Shown here: piece by piece, positions 14,597 to 23,825 of the stretch | How the letters are laid out: every line of letters begins with the position of its first letter | Numbering within the stretch: the first letter of the stretch is position 1 | Assembly: GCA_964632945.1 (NCBI GenBank) | Contig: CAZWCX010000052.1 | Span: 1 to 45,958 of the forward strand | Length of the DNA stretch: 45,958 bases | Direction: 5' to 3' | From: CAZWCX01 sp964632945 | Lineage (GTDB): Bacteria; Planctomycetota; MHYJ01; WSZJ01; CAZWCX01 | Made by a program: the position numbers and the translations under genes | Notes under the pieces: generated by a model | What the model was told of the DNA's origin: nothing | Database searches by the model: none | What the model saw: the letters and a program-made list of their open reading frames with translations, nothing else

Positions 14597-16051
14597 CTAG
14601 GCGCCGATCCGCTTCCGGATCGCCGCCGCGATCCCCTCCGCAAGGTCGCGGATCGCGCGGGCATTTTCGCCCTCGATCATGACGCGGGCGATCGGTTCGG
14701 TCCCGGAGTAGCGCACCAGGACGCGACCGCGCGCGCCAAGAGAGGACTCCGCGCGCTGAATGCTGTCCCGCACGTCGACCATCTCCTCCAAGGGCGGCTT
14801 GGCGGTCACCGGAACGTTGAGGAGCACCTGCGGGAACTTCTTGAGGATTCCGGACATCACGCCCAGCGACTGTCCGGCTTCCGCCGCGACCGCCAGCAGG
14901 CGCAGGGCGGTACGCAATCCGTCGCCGGTCGTCGCCTCGTCGAGGAACAGGATGTGCCCGGACTGCTCGCCGCCCAGGGCATACCCTCCCCGCAACATGG
15001 CCTCGAGCACGTGGCGGTCGCCGACCGGCGTGGAGACCATGCGGATTCCGGCCTCGAGCAAGGCGTATCGCAGTCCGAGATTGCACATGACCGTCGTCAC
15101 CACCGTCTTGCCCGGCAGTTGCCGTCGGGCGTGGAGGTGACGCCCGAGGATCGCGAGAACGTGGTCCCCGTCCAAAACGCGCCCCGACTCGTCCACCATC
15201 ACCACGCGATCGCCGTCGCCGTCGAACGCGAAGCCCGCATGCGCCCGGGCGAGTGTGACAGCGCGCGCCAACCGACGGGGATGAAGCGCCCCGGAATTCT
15301 CGTTGATGTTGGTGCCGTCGGGCCGGGCGTGGATCACGCGCAAGTCCACCCCGAGCAGTCGGAACACGTCCTGCGCCACTTCGTGCGTCGCGCCGTGGGC
15401 GCAGTCGAGAACGATGCGCAGGCGCTTCCACTTCGCGCGCTTCGCGTACCGCTCGACCAACGTCGCCGCGTACTGCGCGACCCGGCCCGGGTCCCGCGCC
15501 ATTCGACCCAGGTCGGCTCCCGCGGGACGCGGCGACCTCGGACGGTCCGATTCTTCCAGGAAGGCCGCCTCGACCAGCCGCTCCGCGCGATCCGGGACCT
15601 TGAGCCCCTCGGGGGAGATCAGCTTGATGCCGTTGTCGGCATACGGATTGTGCGACGCGGTGATCATCACGCCCAGGCGGACGCCGGTCTCCCGCGACAG
15701 GTACGCCAGCGCGGGGGTAGGCAAGGTCCCCGCGTCCAGGACGTCGATGCCCGTGGAGAGCAGTCCGGCGGCCAGGGAGGCCCCGATCATGTCCCCGGAA
15801 ATCCGCGTGTCCCGGCCCAGGATCACGCGGCCGCTGCCACCGGACGCGGGCGGGGATCCCAAGCGAGGCGGCAATCGCCGGGCGAGCGGATTCCGGAACA
15901 GCGCCGGACGGGTGCGCAGCAGCATCCCGATGACTCGTCCAAGCCGCAGGATCCGCTCCGGCGTCAGCGCCTCCCGGTTCGCCGTCGACCGGATCCCGTC
16001 GGTTCCGAACCGGACACTCCGGTCCCCCTCCCGTTCCGCCGCCCCGTCCAT
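14597..16051 (-). CDS. glmM: Phosphoglucosamine mutase
   Basis: The 484-residue enzyme interconverts glucosamine-6-phosphate and glucosamine-1-phosphate for UDP-GlcNAc and peptidoglycan. Key motifs are FGTDGIR near the start, the phosphoserine loop ITASHNP (Ser133), the metal loop DGDGDR, the sugar-binding GGEQSGHI and the phosphate-binding RYSGTEP. Between the first strand region and GRDTR there is an arginine/proline-rich insertion (about 45-75) not usual for GlmM. I chose ATG 16051, which has GGAAGG 8 nt upstream; a GTG at 16075 would overlap the ybbR stop as GTGA and add eight residues. It ends the cdaA-ybbR-glmM cluster, an arrangement also known from Firmicutes, where CdaA, CdaR and GlmM interact. 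Confidence 0.93.
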   Translation of the reverse strand: MDGAAEREGDRSVRFGTDGIRSTANREALTPERILRLGRVIGMLLRTRPALFRNPLARRLPPRLGSPPASGGSGRVILGRDTRISGDMIGASLAAGLLSTGIDVLDAGTLPTPALAYLSRETGVRLGVMITASHNPYADNGIKLISPEGLKVPDRAERLVEAAFLEESDRPRSPRPAGADLGRMARDPGRVAQYAATLVERYAKRAKWKRLRIVLDCAHGATHEVAQDVFRLLGVDLRVIHARPDGTNINENSGALHPRRLARAVTLARAHAGFAFDGDGDRVVMVDESGRVLDGDHVLAILGRHLHARRQLPGKTVVTTVMCNLGLRYALLEAGIRMVSTPVGDRHVLEAMLRGGYALGGEQSGHILFLDEATTGDGLRTALRLLAVAAEAGQSLGVMSGILKKFPQVLLNVPVTAKPPLEEMVDVRDSIQRAESSLGARGRVLVRYSGTEPIARVMIEGENARAIRDLAEGIAAAIRKRIGA

Positions 16052-16071
16052 GTCATCCGCCTTCCGCAGGC

Positions 16072-17061
16072 TCACTTGCCGACCTGCACGGTGAATTCGG
16101 TGTGCTCGAGCATCCGCACGTGCCGGATCTCGTCGGCCAGGAAATTCAACTTGAGCGGGATCTTATAGATCTGTCCCGCCTCCATTTGCGCTTCCGGATC
16201 GCGGTAGAGCTCGAACAGGTCCGCGTAGAGAACCATCTGGCTCTCATCGAGACGCTCGATCTCCCCGCGCCGCCCGCGCACGCGGATCGAAGCGGCCTCG
16301 GGGGACAGCGTCAGCGGCTTCGCGAAGGAGCTCGGCTTGAGGATGCGAACGGGCAGCTTGAACTCCCGCTCGATCTCCTCCTCCTGCAGCACGAACCGCA
16401 GGGTCACCGGCGACTCCGAGCGCACCTTCGATCCATCCAGCATGCCCACGATCTGGGTGACCTGCGTGAAATCCTCGGCCTGATCGGTGACGTCGACCTT
16501 CGCAACGGCGATCTCGTTGTGCTTGCGCACGACGGCGGCAGGCCCGCGTACCGACACGAACGTCGGGGTGGCGATGATCTCGACGATCCGGAAGCCCGCG
16601 CGCGGGGTTCCCGTGGTGCAATCGGAGGTTCGCACGCGCATCCGCTGGACATCCTCGCGCACGAGCGTGATTCGAAGCGAAGCGGGGGAGGGGCGTACCT
16701 GGAAGGCCGGACCGAGTTCGAACTCCGCCGCCCCGAGGGGCACTTCGAGGATCAGGGGTTCGTCGCCGCGCGGTTGCTCGTCGAGCAGAACGCGCCCGAC
16801 GATGTTCCGCCGGGTCAGATCGCGGAGCGAGCTCTTGGACGCGATGATCTTCAGGCGGACGCTGGATACCTCGGCGCCGCCGGAATCCTGGATCTTGTCG
16901 ATCAGGACGCCGGCCGGGGCCTGCACGACGATCGGCACCTGCGCGAGGTTCGACTCGCCGGTGTCCTGCGCGTACGCGTAGAACCAGACCAGGATGGCCA
17001 ACAGGACGGCCATCGCCATGGTCTGCAGGTTCATCAGGACGCTGCGCGACACCAGGGACAT
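16072..17061 (-). CDS. YbbR-domain protein (CdaR-like regulator of CdaA)
   Basis: The 329-residue protein has one N-terminal membrane helix (about 12-30) and then an extracytoplasmic region with repeated YbbR-like beta domains (VPIVVQAPAGVLI, VSSVRLKIIASKSSLRDL, then FRIVEIIATPTFVSVRGPAAVVRKH and VRGRRGEIERL). YbbR/CdaR binds the membrane diadenylate cyclase CdaA and tunes its activity. It starts 28 nt after the cdaA stop, with GGAG 6 nt before ATG 17061. Position between cdaA and glmM supports the call. Confidence 0.85.
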   Translation of the reverse strand: MSLVSRSVLMNLQTMAMAVLLAILVWFYAYAQDTGESNLAQVPIVVQAPAGVLIDKIQDSGGAEVSSVRLKIIASKSSLRDLTRRNIVGRVLLDEQPRGDEPLILEVPLGAAEFELGPAFQVRPSPASLRITLVREDVQRMRVRTSDCTTGTPRAGFRIVEIIATPTFVSVRGPAAVVRKHNEIAVAKVDVTDQAEDFTQVTQIVGMLDGSKVRSESPVTLRFVLQEEEIEREFKLPVRILKPSSFAKPLTLSPEAASIRVRGRRGEIERLDESQMVLYADLFELYRDPEAQMEAGQIYKIPLKLNFLADEIRHVRMLEHTEFTVQVGK

Positions 17062-17089
17062 TGCGACTCCGTATGGATGAAAACAAGGA

Positions 17090-17908
17090 TCAGGAGGCGC
17101 CGCCCTCGGCTTCCGCCGCGGCGGCTCGCGGTTGCGCCTTCCCCGGCGAGGTCAGGTCGCGGAGCAGACGCTCCAGACGGTCGCGGTCGAGGTCCGGCGT
17201 GATTTCCCCGCGGTGGCACACGGAAATCCGCCCCGTTTCCTCGGAGACGATCATCACGATGGCGTCGCTTTCTTCCGTGAGCCCGATCCCCGCGCGGTGG
17301 CGGGTACCCATGGTCTTGGAGACGTTCGGGTTGTCGGTGAGGGGAAACAGGCAGCCGGCCGCGACGATCTTGTCCTCGCGGACGATGACGGCGCCGTCGT
17401 GCAGGGCCGTACCGGGGTAGAAGATGGTCTCCAGGAGTTCGGCCGAAACCTGCGCGTTCAGCTGCACTCCACCTTCCACATAGGCTCCGAGGCCGACCTC
17501 CCGTTCGATGGCGACGAGCATGCCGATCTGGTTTTTCGACAGGCGCACGGCCGACTTGACCAATTCGTCGATGACCTGGGACTCCTCGAGCATGAGACCG
17601 AAGAACGGATTCTGGCCGATTTTCATGAGGCCGCGTCGGAGCTCCGGCTGGAAGAGGATCACCAGCGCGATGACGAGGCCGGGGAGGAACTGTTCCAGGA
17701 TGTAGCGGATGCGCTCGAGCTGCAGGTACTGAGTGACCCACATCACGACGACGAACATGATGAGGATGAAGAAGACGAAGCCGCGCAGCAACCCCGCGGC
17801 GCGGGTTCCGCGCAGGAAACGGAGGACGCCGTAGAAGACGAGGAAGAGGATGAAGATCTCGCCGAGGGCGGTGGAGAGTCCTTCGGAGTAGGCGAACAGA
17901 TCGCTCAT
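17090..17908 (-). CDS. cdaA: Diadenylate cyclase CdaA (c-di-AMP synthase)
   Basis: The 272-residue protein makes c-di-AMP from two ATP. It has three membrane helices in about the first 85 residues and a DAC catalytic domain with both required motifs, DGA (171-173, in LHDGAVIV) and RHR (203-205, in GTRHRAGIG). The C terminus has a short alanine/glutamate-rich tail. ATG 17908 overlaps the folP stop by ATGA, which indicates translational coupling. The much longer open frame upstream is only a shadow of folP. CdaA-YbbR-GlmM links c-di-AMP to cell-wall precursor supply. No c-di-AMP phosphodiesterase is in the window. Confidence 0.95.
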   Translation of the reverse strand: MSDLFAYSEGLSTALGEIFILFLVFYGVLRFLRGTRAAGLLRGFVFFILIMFVVVMWVTQYLQLERIRYILEQFLPGLVIALVILFQPELRRGLMKIGQNPFFGLMLEESQVIDELVKSAVRLSKNQIGMLVAIEREVGLGAYVEGGVQLNAQVSAELLETIFYPGTALHDGAVIVREDKIVAAGCLFPLTDNPNVSKTMGTRHRAGIGLTEESDAIVMIVSEETGRISVCHRGEITPDLDRDRLERLLRDLTSPGKAQPRAAAAEAEGGAS

Positions 17909-18807
17909 GCGCCTGCCCCTGCGTGCGCGTGGACGATGGCGTCCGCCACCGCGGTCGCGCGGCCGATTTCGGCGACGTCGTGCACGCGGACGATCGAGGC
18001 GCCCTGGAAGACCGCGATGGCGACGCTGGCGGCGGTGCCCTCGACCCGCTCGCCTGGGGGAAGCCCGAGGACACGGCCGATGAACGACTTGCGTGAGGTG
18101 CCGACGAGGATGGGCCGCCCGAGTGTCGCGAAGGCGTCGAGGCGGCGCAGGAGGGCGAGATTGTGTTCGAAAGTCTTGCCGAAGCCGAATCCCGGATCCA
18201 CCGCGACGCATTCCGGGTCGATCCCCGCGCCGGCGGCGAACTCGATCCGGCGCGCCAGGAATTCGCGGACCTCGCCGACGACGTCGAGGTAGCGCGGGTC
18301 TTCCTGCATGGTGATCGGCGTGCCGCGCATGTGCATCAGGACGACCCCTGCGCCGGCGCGCGCGACGACTTCCGCGAGGCGCGGGTCGTCTCGCAGAGCC
18401 GACACGTCGTTGACCGCGTGCGCGCCCTCCGCGAGCGCGGCTTCCGCGACCGGGGCTCGTCGCGTATCGACCGAGATCGCCATGTCGGACGAACGCGCGA
18501 TGGCGCGCACGACCGGGACCACGCGGCGAACTTCCTCGTCCACGGCGACCGCGCCCGCGCCCGGACGGGTGGATTCCCCGCCCACGTCGATGAGATGGGC
18601 GCCCGCCGCCGCCATCTCCAGCGCATGCGCCGCGGCGCGCCCCGGATCCAGCCATCGACCGCCGTCCGAGAAGGAGTCGGGCGTGACGTTCAGGATCCCC
18701 ATGATGAGCGTCGTGCGCGGAAAGACGAGCGTGCGATCGGCCAGCCGCCAGCGCCGCGCATCCCGGATTCGGGGCATTGCGACGGGGGAGGGGAAGGTCG
18801 ACGGCAT
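17905..18807 (-). CDS. folP: Dihydropteroate synthase
   Basis: The 300-residue enzyme joins p-aminobenzoate to dihydropterin pyrophosphate in folate synthesis. Signatures are NVTPDSFSDGG, GGESTRPGA, the NDVS loop, DPGFGFGKT and GTSRKSF. ATG 18807 gives a normal N terminus. It follows ftsH on the same strand after 105 nt and overlaps cdaA by 4 nt; folP next to ftsH is a common bacterial pairing. Confidence 0.96.
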   Translation of the reverse strand: MPSTFPSPVAMPRIRDARRWRLADRTLVFPRTTLIMGILNVTPDSFSDGGRWLDPGRAAAHALEMAAAGAHLIDVGGESTRPGAGAVAVDEEVRRVVPVVRAIARSSDMAISVDTRRAPVAEAALAEGAHAVNDVSALRDDPRLAEVVARAGAGVVLMHMRGTPITMQEDPRYLDVVGEVREFLARRIEFAAGAGIDPECVAVDPGFGFGKTFEHNLALLRRLDAFATLGRPILVGTSRKSFIGRVLGLPPGERVEGTAASVAIAVFQGASIVRVHDVAEIGRATAVADAIVHAHAGAGA

Positions 18808-18912
18808 CTCAGAACCTCACGTGCGGACCGCGCGCGGACGGCGCGAATCGGTCGGGCGGCTTCCCGGTGACCAGCAACGCACGTTCCTGGCCTTCTTCCC
18901 GCGCGCCAGGCG

Positions 18913-20934
18913 TTACGCGCTCTGCGACTCGGCCGACGCGCCGGCCGGAGCGGCCGCCCCCTCGACGCGCCGGGGCGGGATCGTCCCCCCGGCAACCAGA
19001 ACATCCACTTCGTGTCCGTTCAGGACCTCGTGTTCGAGCAACGCGTGGGCGAGACGCTCCAGTCCATCCTTATTCTCCGTCAGGACACGACGCGTTTCCT
19101 CGTAGCACTCGTCCAGGATCCGGCGCACCTCGCGGTCGATCTCGAGCGCCGTGGTTTCGCTGTGGTTCCGGGTGCGCGAGATCTCCCGGCCCAGGAACAG
19201 CGTTTCCTCGGTCTCGCTGTAGTTGACGGGACCAAGCGCCTCGGTCATTCCCCATTCGCAGACCATCAGGCGCGCCATGTCGGTCGCCTGCTTGATGTCG
19301 TTCTGCGCCCCCGCGGAGATGTCCTCGCAGAACAACTCCTCGGCCAGGCGTCCCCCGTACATGATCTTGATCCGGCTCAAGACCTGCTGCTTGGCCATGC
19401 TGTAGCGGTCGCGGTCCGGCAGCATCATCGTCGCCCCGAGCGCGCGACCGCGGGGGATGATCGTAACCCGATGCACGGGATCGGTCCCGGGCAGGAACTT
19501 GGCGGCGATGGCGTGGCCGGCCTCGTGGAAGGCGGTGATCCGGCGGTCCTCTTCGGCCACGACCCGGCTCTTGTTCTGCCTGCCCCAGCGAACCTTGTCC
19601 CGGGCCTCCTCGAGGTCCTCATGGTCGATGATCTTCTTTTTCTTCAGGACCGCGATCAGGGCGGCCTCGTTGATGGTCGCCTCCAGATCGGCCCCCGAGA
19701 ACATCGGGGTCCCCTTGGCGAGCATCGCCAGATCGACGTCCGCCGCCATCTTGACCTTGCGCGCATGGACCTTGAGAATCCCCTCGCGTCCCTTGACGTC
19801 CGGCAGGTCGATGGTGATCGACCGGTCGAACCGGCCGGGCCGAAGCAGGGCGGGATCCAGAACGTCCGGCCGGTTGGTGGCCGCCAGCACGATCACATTG
19901 TCGTCCGAGTCGAACCCGTCCATTTCCACCAGGATTGCGTTCAACGTCTGTTCCCGCTCGTCGTGGCCGCCGCCCAATCCGGAGCCGCGCCGCCGGCCGA
20001 CCGCATCGATTTCGTCCAGAAAGACGATGCAGGGCGCGTTTTCCTTGGCCTCGCGGAACAGGTCGCGCACCCGCGACGCCCCGACGCCGACGAACATTTC
20101 CACGAAGTCCGACCCCGAAATGCTGAAGAACGGCACATCCGCCTCGCCCGCGATCCCCTTCGCGAGCAGCGTCTTGCCGGTGCCGGGCGGCCCGATCAGC
20201 AGACATCCGCGCGGGATGCGCGCCCCGACCTCTTCGAACCGCTTCGGTGTCTTCAGGAACTCCACGATCTCGTTCAGTTCCCCGACCGCCTCCTCGATCC
20301 CCGCCACGTCCTTGAAGGTGACCTTGCGCCGGTCCCGGGACGCGCGCTTCGCGCGGCTGCGCCCGAACGACAGGACGCCGCCGGGACCATTGGGCGAGCG
20401 GATCTGTCGGAAGAGGAAGTAGTAGGCGAGCAGGAACAGCACCAGCCACGGAATCAGCGGCAGAATCACCTGCGCCAGCCAGATGCTCGGCGGGTTGAAC
20501 TTGTAGTTCTCCGCCGGATTGGTCAGAAAGCCGAGGATTTCCTCGAGCTTGGACTGGCCCCGCTCATCCTTGGCCAGCAGGAGATTCTCGGGGAAGATGG
20601 TGCGGTAGCGCTTGTAGTCGCCGCCTTCCTTGTAGTCGCCCTCGAACTCGTTGCCGGTGTGCTCGATGTTCTTGATCCGACCGGCCTTCAAGTCCTCGAG
20701 GAACTGAACGTAGGTGACCTCCTTCGTCCGGCCCTCGACCGCGGACCGGCTGGCGACCACGAAGAAGGAGAGGATGATGCCGGCGAGCAGCACCAGGACG
20801 ATCGGCTTGGGGCGGCGGGGTTCCCGCGGAAACGGAATCTGCGGGCCGCGGTCGTCGTGACCGCCTCCTCCATCCGGGCCGCCGAGCCGGTCGGGACGCC
20901 CTTCCTGTCTTTCGTCGCGATTCGGATCGCTCAT
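18913..20934 (-). CDS. ftsH: ATP-dependent zinc metalloprotease FtsH
   Basis: The 673-residue protein is a membrane AAA+ protease that degrades misfolded membrane proteins and short-lived regulators. It has two membrane helices (about 44-62 and 151-174) with a periplasmic domain between. The AAA domain shows Walker A GPPGTGKT (248-255), pore residues FVG, Walker B FLDEID (305-310) and a second-region-of-homology arginine set. The protease domain carries HEAGH (470-474) and a later acidic zinc ligand. The N-terminal 40 residues are an unusual charged, glycine-rich cytoplasmic extension, and the C terminus is alanine-rich. ATG 20934 follows the lptE-like stop by 21 nt. Confidence 0.97.
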   Translation of the reverse strand: MSDPNRDERQEGRPDRLGGPDGGGGHDDRGPQIPFPREPRRPKPIVLVLLAGIILSFFVVASRSAVEGRTKEVTYVQFLEDLKAGRIKNIEHTGNEFEGDYKEGGDYKRYRTIFPENLLLAKDERGQSKLEEILGFLTNPAENYKFNPPSIWLAQVILPLIPWLVLFLLAYYFLFRQIRSPNGPGGVLSFGRSRAKRASRDRRKVTFKDVAGIEEAVGELNEIVEFLKTPKRFEEVGARIPRGCLLIGPPGTGKTLLAKGIAGEADVPFFSISGSDFVEMFVGVGASRVRDLFREAKENAPCIVFLDEIDAVGRRRGSGLGGGHDEREQTLNAILVEMDGFDSDDNVIVLAATNRPDVLDPALLRPGRFDRSITIDLPDVKGREGILKVHARKVKMAADVDLAMLAKGTPMFSGADLEATINEAALIAVLKKKKIIDHEDLEEARDKVRWGRQNKSRVVAEEDRRITAFHEAGHAIAAKFLPGTDPVHRVTIIPRGRALGATMMLPDRDRYSMAKQQVLSRIKIMYGGRLAEELFCEDISAGAQNDIKQATDMARLMVCEWGMTEALGPVNYSETEETLFLGREISRTRNHSETTALEIDREVRRILDECYEETRRVLTENKDGLERLAHALLEHEVLNGHEVDVLVAGGTIPPRRVEGAAAPAGASAESQSA

Positions 20935-20955
20935 GCGAGTCTTATTCCTTTGGAA

Positions 20956-21450
20956 CTACCACTTCTCTTCCAGGGTGGTCACCGCCCAGCGCGCGAGTTG
21001 TTCGATCACTTCGGCGCGAGCGCTTTCCTCCGATTCCCCGCGACGCGTGGAAAACTCAGCGCCGCGCGTTGCCGTATTCTGCGCCACCGTACGGCCCGAC
21101 CGGTCCGTCAGGACGATCTGCAGCGTAATGTCGACCCGGGACTCGATGACGAGATCCCGCCGGTCCTCGACCAGCGCGGGAGTCCGATAGTCCAGGATCG
21201 TTCCCGCCATGACGAGATCCGCCTTGTCCTCCGCGGCGATCCGATACGGGGTCCGCGCGTGGATCGCGCGCGTCACCGCATTGGTCAGGTCGAACTCGTG
21301 GGCGCGGCGGACCGTCGGGTTTTCGAAAATCGACACGGCGACCGTCCGGTACCCGTCCCTCACGAGGGGCTTGGCCGAGTAGCCGCAGGAGAGACACCCC
21401 AGCGACAACAGACAGGCCAGGAGCGCCCCGGGGGCGCGCACTCCGATCAC
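20956..21450 (-). CDS. LptE-like outer-membrane lipoprotein
   Basis: The 164-residue product has a signal peptide with a lipobox ending LSC, so it is a lipoprotein. The body (VAVSIFENPTVRRAHEFDLTNAVTRAI, ADLVMAGTILDYRTPAL, VDITLQIVLTDRSGRTV) resembles the LptE family, which plugs LptD during LPS insertion. LptE is poorly conserved, so the call rests on these patterns, length and the outer-membrane context. The start is GTG 21450, overlapping the stop of the preceding gene as GTGA; a second GTG at 21441 is an alternative. No lptD is in the window. Confidence 0.65.
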   Translation of the reverse strand: MIGVRAPGALLACLLSLGCLSCGYSAKPLVRDGYRTVAVSIFENPTVRRAHEFDLTNAVTRAIHARTPYRIAAEDKADLVMAGTILDYRTPALVEDRRDLVIESRVDITLQIVLTDRSGRTVAQNTATRGAEFSTRRGESEESARAEVIEQLARWAVTTLEEKW

Positions 21451-22403
21451 TTCCCCTCCCGATCCAGTTTCGCCAGCGTCTCGCGGGCCTTCTGCGCCCA
21501 CGTGGTCTGCGGATAGTCCGCGATCAGGCTCTCGAGGTACATCCGGGCCGATCCCGGCTTGTCCATGTCCTTCAGGTAGAAGATCGCCGTGTTGTAGTCC
21601 TTCTCCGCAGCCTTCTCGGCAATGTCCAGCAGCCGCTGTTCCGCCTCCTTCACCTTGTCGCCGTGCGGGTTGTGCTGGACGTAATCCTCGAAGGTCCGCT
21701 TGGCGTTCACCAGCGGCTTGGGGTCGTAGTCGACTCCCTCGAACTCTTTCAATTGCGAGTCGCCCTTGCGAAACAGCGCGGTCGGCGCGAAGTCGGAGGA
21801 CGGGTACCGCTGCAGGAAAGTCTCCCATTCCAGCGCGGCGTCCTCGTGCTTGTCCGCTTGCTCCAGGCGCGCGCACAACTGGAAGTGGTACTCGTCCGAG
21901 AAGTCCTCGAACGGATGCTTGTCCAGGACCTTGCGCATCACCTCGAGCCCCGTCGAGAAGCCCGACAGGATCGGCATCCCCAGGAGGTCCTTCTTCGCCC
22001 CCTCCAGCAGCTTCAGGCCGACATCGAGCTGGCGTTTGATCACGTCCTTGAGGCGCGGCGTGCGCGGGTAATAGGCGAGGTAGTCCTCCAGCGCGACGTA
22101 GGCCTTGTAGTACTTCCCGGCCTGGAACAGGGATTCGCCCGCCATGAATCCGGCGCGTTCGCGAAAGGTCTCTTCGGAGGAGTACAGGGCGATCCGGGCG
22201 AATTCGGTGGCGGCATCGGAGTACTTCCCGGCGTCGTAGAGCCCTTTGGCCTTCTCGTAGAGCTCCTGCGGGTCCGCGGTTTCGTAGTCCTTCGTGTCGA
22301 CGAAGCCCGTGTCGGACGTCCAGACCCACTTCGCCTCGGCCGGCGCGATGCAGGCGAGGACCAGCAACCCGGCGATCCAAGCGGCCGGCAAACATCGCAG
22401 CAT
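21447..22403 (-). CDS. BamD-like TPR protein, secreted or lipoprotein
   Basis: The 318-residue protein has an N-terminal signal. A VLAC sequence could be a lipobox, or signal peptidase I could cut after AEA. The rest is alpha-helical TPR-like repeats: AKGLYDAGKYSDAATEFARI, AGESLFQAGKYYKAYVALEDYL, and a last repeat SARMYLESLIADYPQTTWA that closely resembles BamD. BamD is the essential helper lipoprotein of the outer-membrane protein assembly complex; other outer-membrane-lipoprotein TPR proteins are possible. ATG 22403 was chosen because it begins the signal peptide; the frame extends 14 codons upstream into recO. It starts 4 nt after the recO stop. Confidence 0.65.
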   Translation of the reverse strand: MLRCLPAAWIAGLLVLACIAPAEAKWVWTSDTGFVDTKDYETADPQELYEKAKGLYDAGKYSDAATEFARIALYSSEETFRERAGFMAGESLFQAGKYYKAYVALEDYLAYYPRTPRLKDVIKRQLDVGLKLLEGAKKDLLGMPILSGFSTGLEVMRKVLDKHPFEDFSDEYHFQLCARLEQADKHEDAALEWETFLQRYPSSDFAPTALFRKGDSQLKEFEGVDYDPKPLVNAKRTFEDYVQHNPHGDKVKEAEQRLLDIAEKAAEKDYNTAIFYLKDMDKPGSARMYLESLIADYPQTTWAQKARETLAKLDREGK

Positions 22404-22407
22404 GGTC

Positions 22408-23157
22408 CTACTCCAGAAAACGAAGCATCCGGGGCTCCCGCCCAATCAAATGCGTGACGGTCGCCGCCATCGCCCTGCGCGCCTGAGTGCGGATGACGTC
22501 ATCCACCTTCAGACGCTCCAGACTCGTCGTCTTCCCCCACACCAGGTTGTCGATCAACGCCAGGGCACCCGGGGAAACTTCGAGCCGGTCCGGATCGAGT
22601 CGCGCGCAGGCCGCGCAGAGCATCCCGCCGTACCGGACGCTGAATCCCAATCCGTGGACGTCTCCCGCTCCGGCCATCCGCTCGCAGTGCGTGCAGCGAT
22701 CGGCCCGCGGAGCGAATCCCAGCAGGCCGAGCAGCCGGCACTCGAATGCCGGAAGGGCCGGGCGTCCGCCCCCCTCCGCGGCAATCCGCGCCAGCGTATC
22801 CCACGCGAGCCGAAACACCTCCTCGTTGGCATCGTTCTCCCGGGTCAGCCGAGAGAGCAGTTCGCACACCCACAACGCCTGGTGCAGCCGGCCCAGGTCT
22901 CTCCGCACGCCGCGAAAGGTTTCGGTCTGATGAAACGCGGTCAGGATGCCGAGCCGCTCGGCACCCTTGTCGAGATAGAGCATCGTCCCTCCGGTCAGGA
23001 GGTCGATCGCTCCCTCGAAGGACGACTTGGGCCGTTTCGCCCCTTTCGCAATCACCCGGATCTTGCCGAAGTCCCGCGTATAGAAACAGACGACCTGACT
23101 GGTCTCGCTGAAATCCAGCCGGTCGATGACGATCCCCGTCGTCTTCAAAGCCGTCAT
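22408..23157 (-). CDS. recO: DNA repair protein RecO
   Basis: The 249-residue protein has the RecO plan: an N-terminal OB fold (IVIDRLDFSETSQVVCFYTRDFGKIRVIAKGAKRPKSSFEGAIDLLT) and a helical C-terminal domain with a zinc-binding CTHC...CAAC pair. RecO loads RecA on SSB-coated DNA in the RecFOR pathway. ATG 23157 starts at the conserved N terminus; the ribosome site is weak. It starts 20 nt after the stop of the PilZ gene. Confidence 0.92.
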   Translation of the reverse strand: MTALKTTGIVIDRLDFSETSQVVCFYTRDFGKIRVIAKGAKRPKSSFEGAIDLLTGGTMLYLDKGAERLGILTAFHQTETFRGVRRDLGRLHQALWVCELLSRLTRENDANEEVFRLAWDTLARIAAEGGGRPALPAFECRLLGLLGFAPRADRCTHCERMAGAGDVHGLGFSVRYGGMLCAACARLDPDRLEVSPGALALIDNLVWGKTTSLERLKVDDVIRTQARRAMAATVTHLIGREPRMLRFLE

Positions 23158-23177
23158 CGTCGATTCCGCGGGGTCCG

Positions 23178-23795
23178 TTACGTCCCCCCGCGGGGGGCAG
23201 GATTCGCCGCGATCCACTCCTCGAGCGCGATCCGCAACCCCGGATCGTCGCACGCCTCGAACACGATCTCGTCCTTCGTAACCCGGACCAATCCAAATTG
23301 TTCGAAGGCGGCGAGCGCCTCGACGATCTTCTCGTGGCGGGCCTGCAGCAACCGCCCGAGAGACTCCAGAGAAAGGACCTGTCCGCGGCGGGCCGCGTGC
23401 ACACGAATCAAATCCTGGTGCAGCGGGGTCGACGTCAGCGCCGCCATGCCCTCCGTTCGCACACGCTGCCCGACATACCCGCCGATCGCCTCCCGTGCGT
23501 GTACCGTCACCTCGACGAATTCGATCCCCATCCCCATCGGGCCCCCCGGGGCCCGGCCCACCCAGCGCACCATCCCGCGCGCGTGCACCTGATCGCCGTG
23601 GCGGGGGATCGTGAAATCGAGTTCCACGAAGCTCCCCACGTCGAAGGGGTCGGGGGTCTCGATGAACACGCCCCCGATACTGATATTCGTGATCCGCGTT
23701 TCGAGCGCCCGGGTCTCCTGATCCGTCGGCCGCCGGTTGCGGATCTTGACGATCAGGTTCGAGCGCAATCGGATGAATCGACGTTGCTGGGCCAT
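23178..23795 (-). CDS. PilZ-domain protein with a C-terminal winged-helix-like domain
   Basis: The 205-residue protein begins with a PilZ domain. The c-di-GMP ligands are intact: RxxxR at residues 5-9 and NxSxxG in TNISIGGVFIE, followed by the beta-barrel (FVELDFTIP, VRWVGRA, MGIEFVE). Residues about 120-205 look like a small helix-turn-helix or winged-helix fold (SLESLGRLLQARHEKIVEALAAFEQFGLVRV, then a beta hairpin). Such a unit could bind DNA or a partner when c-di-GMP is bound. It is the first gene after a very strong promoter and heads the run through recO to glmM. Confidence 0.8.
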   Translation of the reverse strand: MAQQRRFIRLRSNLIVKIRNRRPTDQETRALETRITNISIGGVFIETPDPFDVGSFVELDFTIPRHGDQVHARGMVRWVGRAPGGPMGMGIEFVEVTVHAREAIGGYVGQRVRTEGMAALTSTPLHQDLIRVHAARRGQVLSLESLGRLLQARHEKIVEALAAFEQFGLVRVTKDEIVFEACDDPGLRIALEEWIAANPAPRGGT

Positions 23796-23825
23796 GTCTG
23801 CCCCGCTGGGGGAGATTCGGAACGC

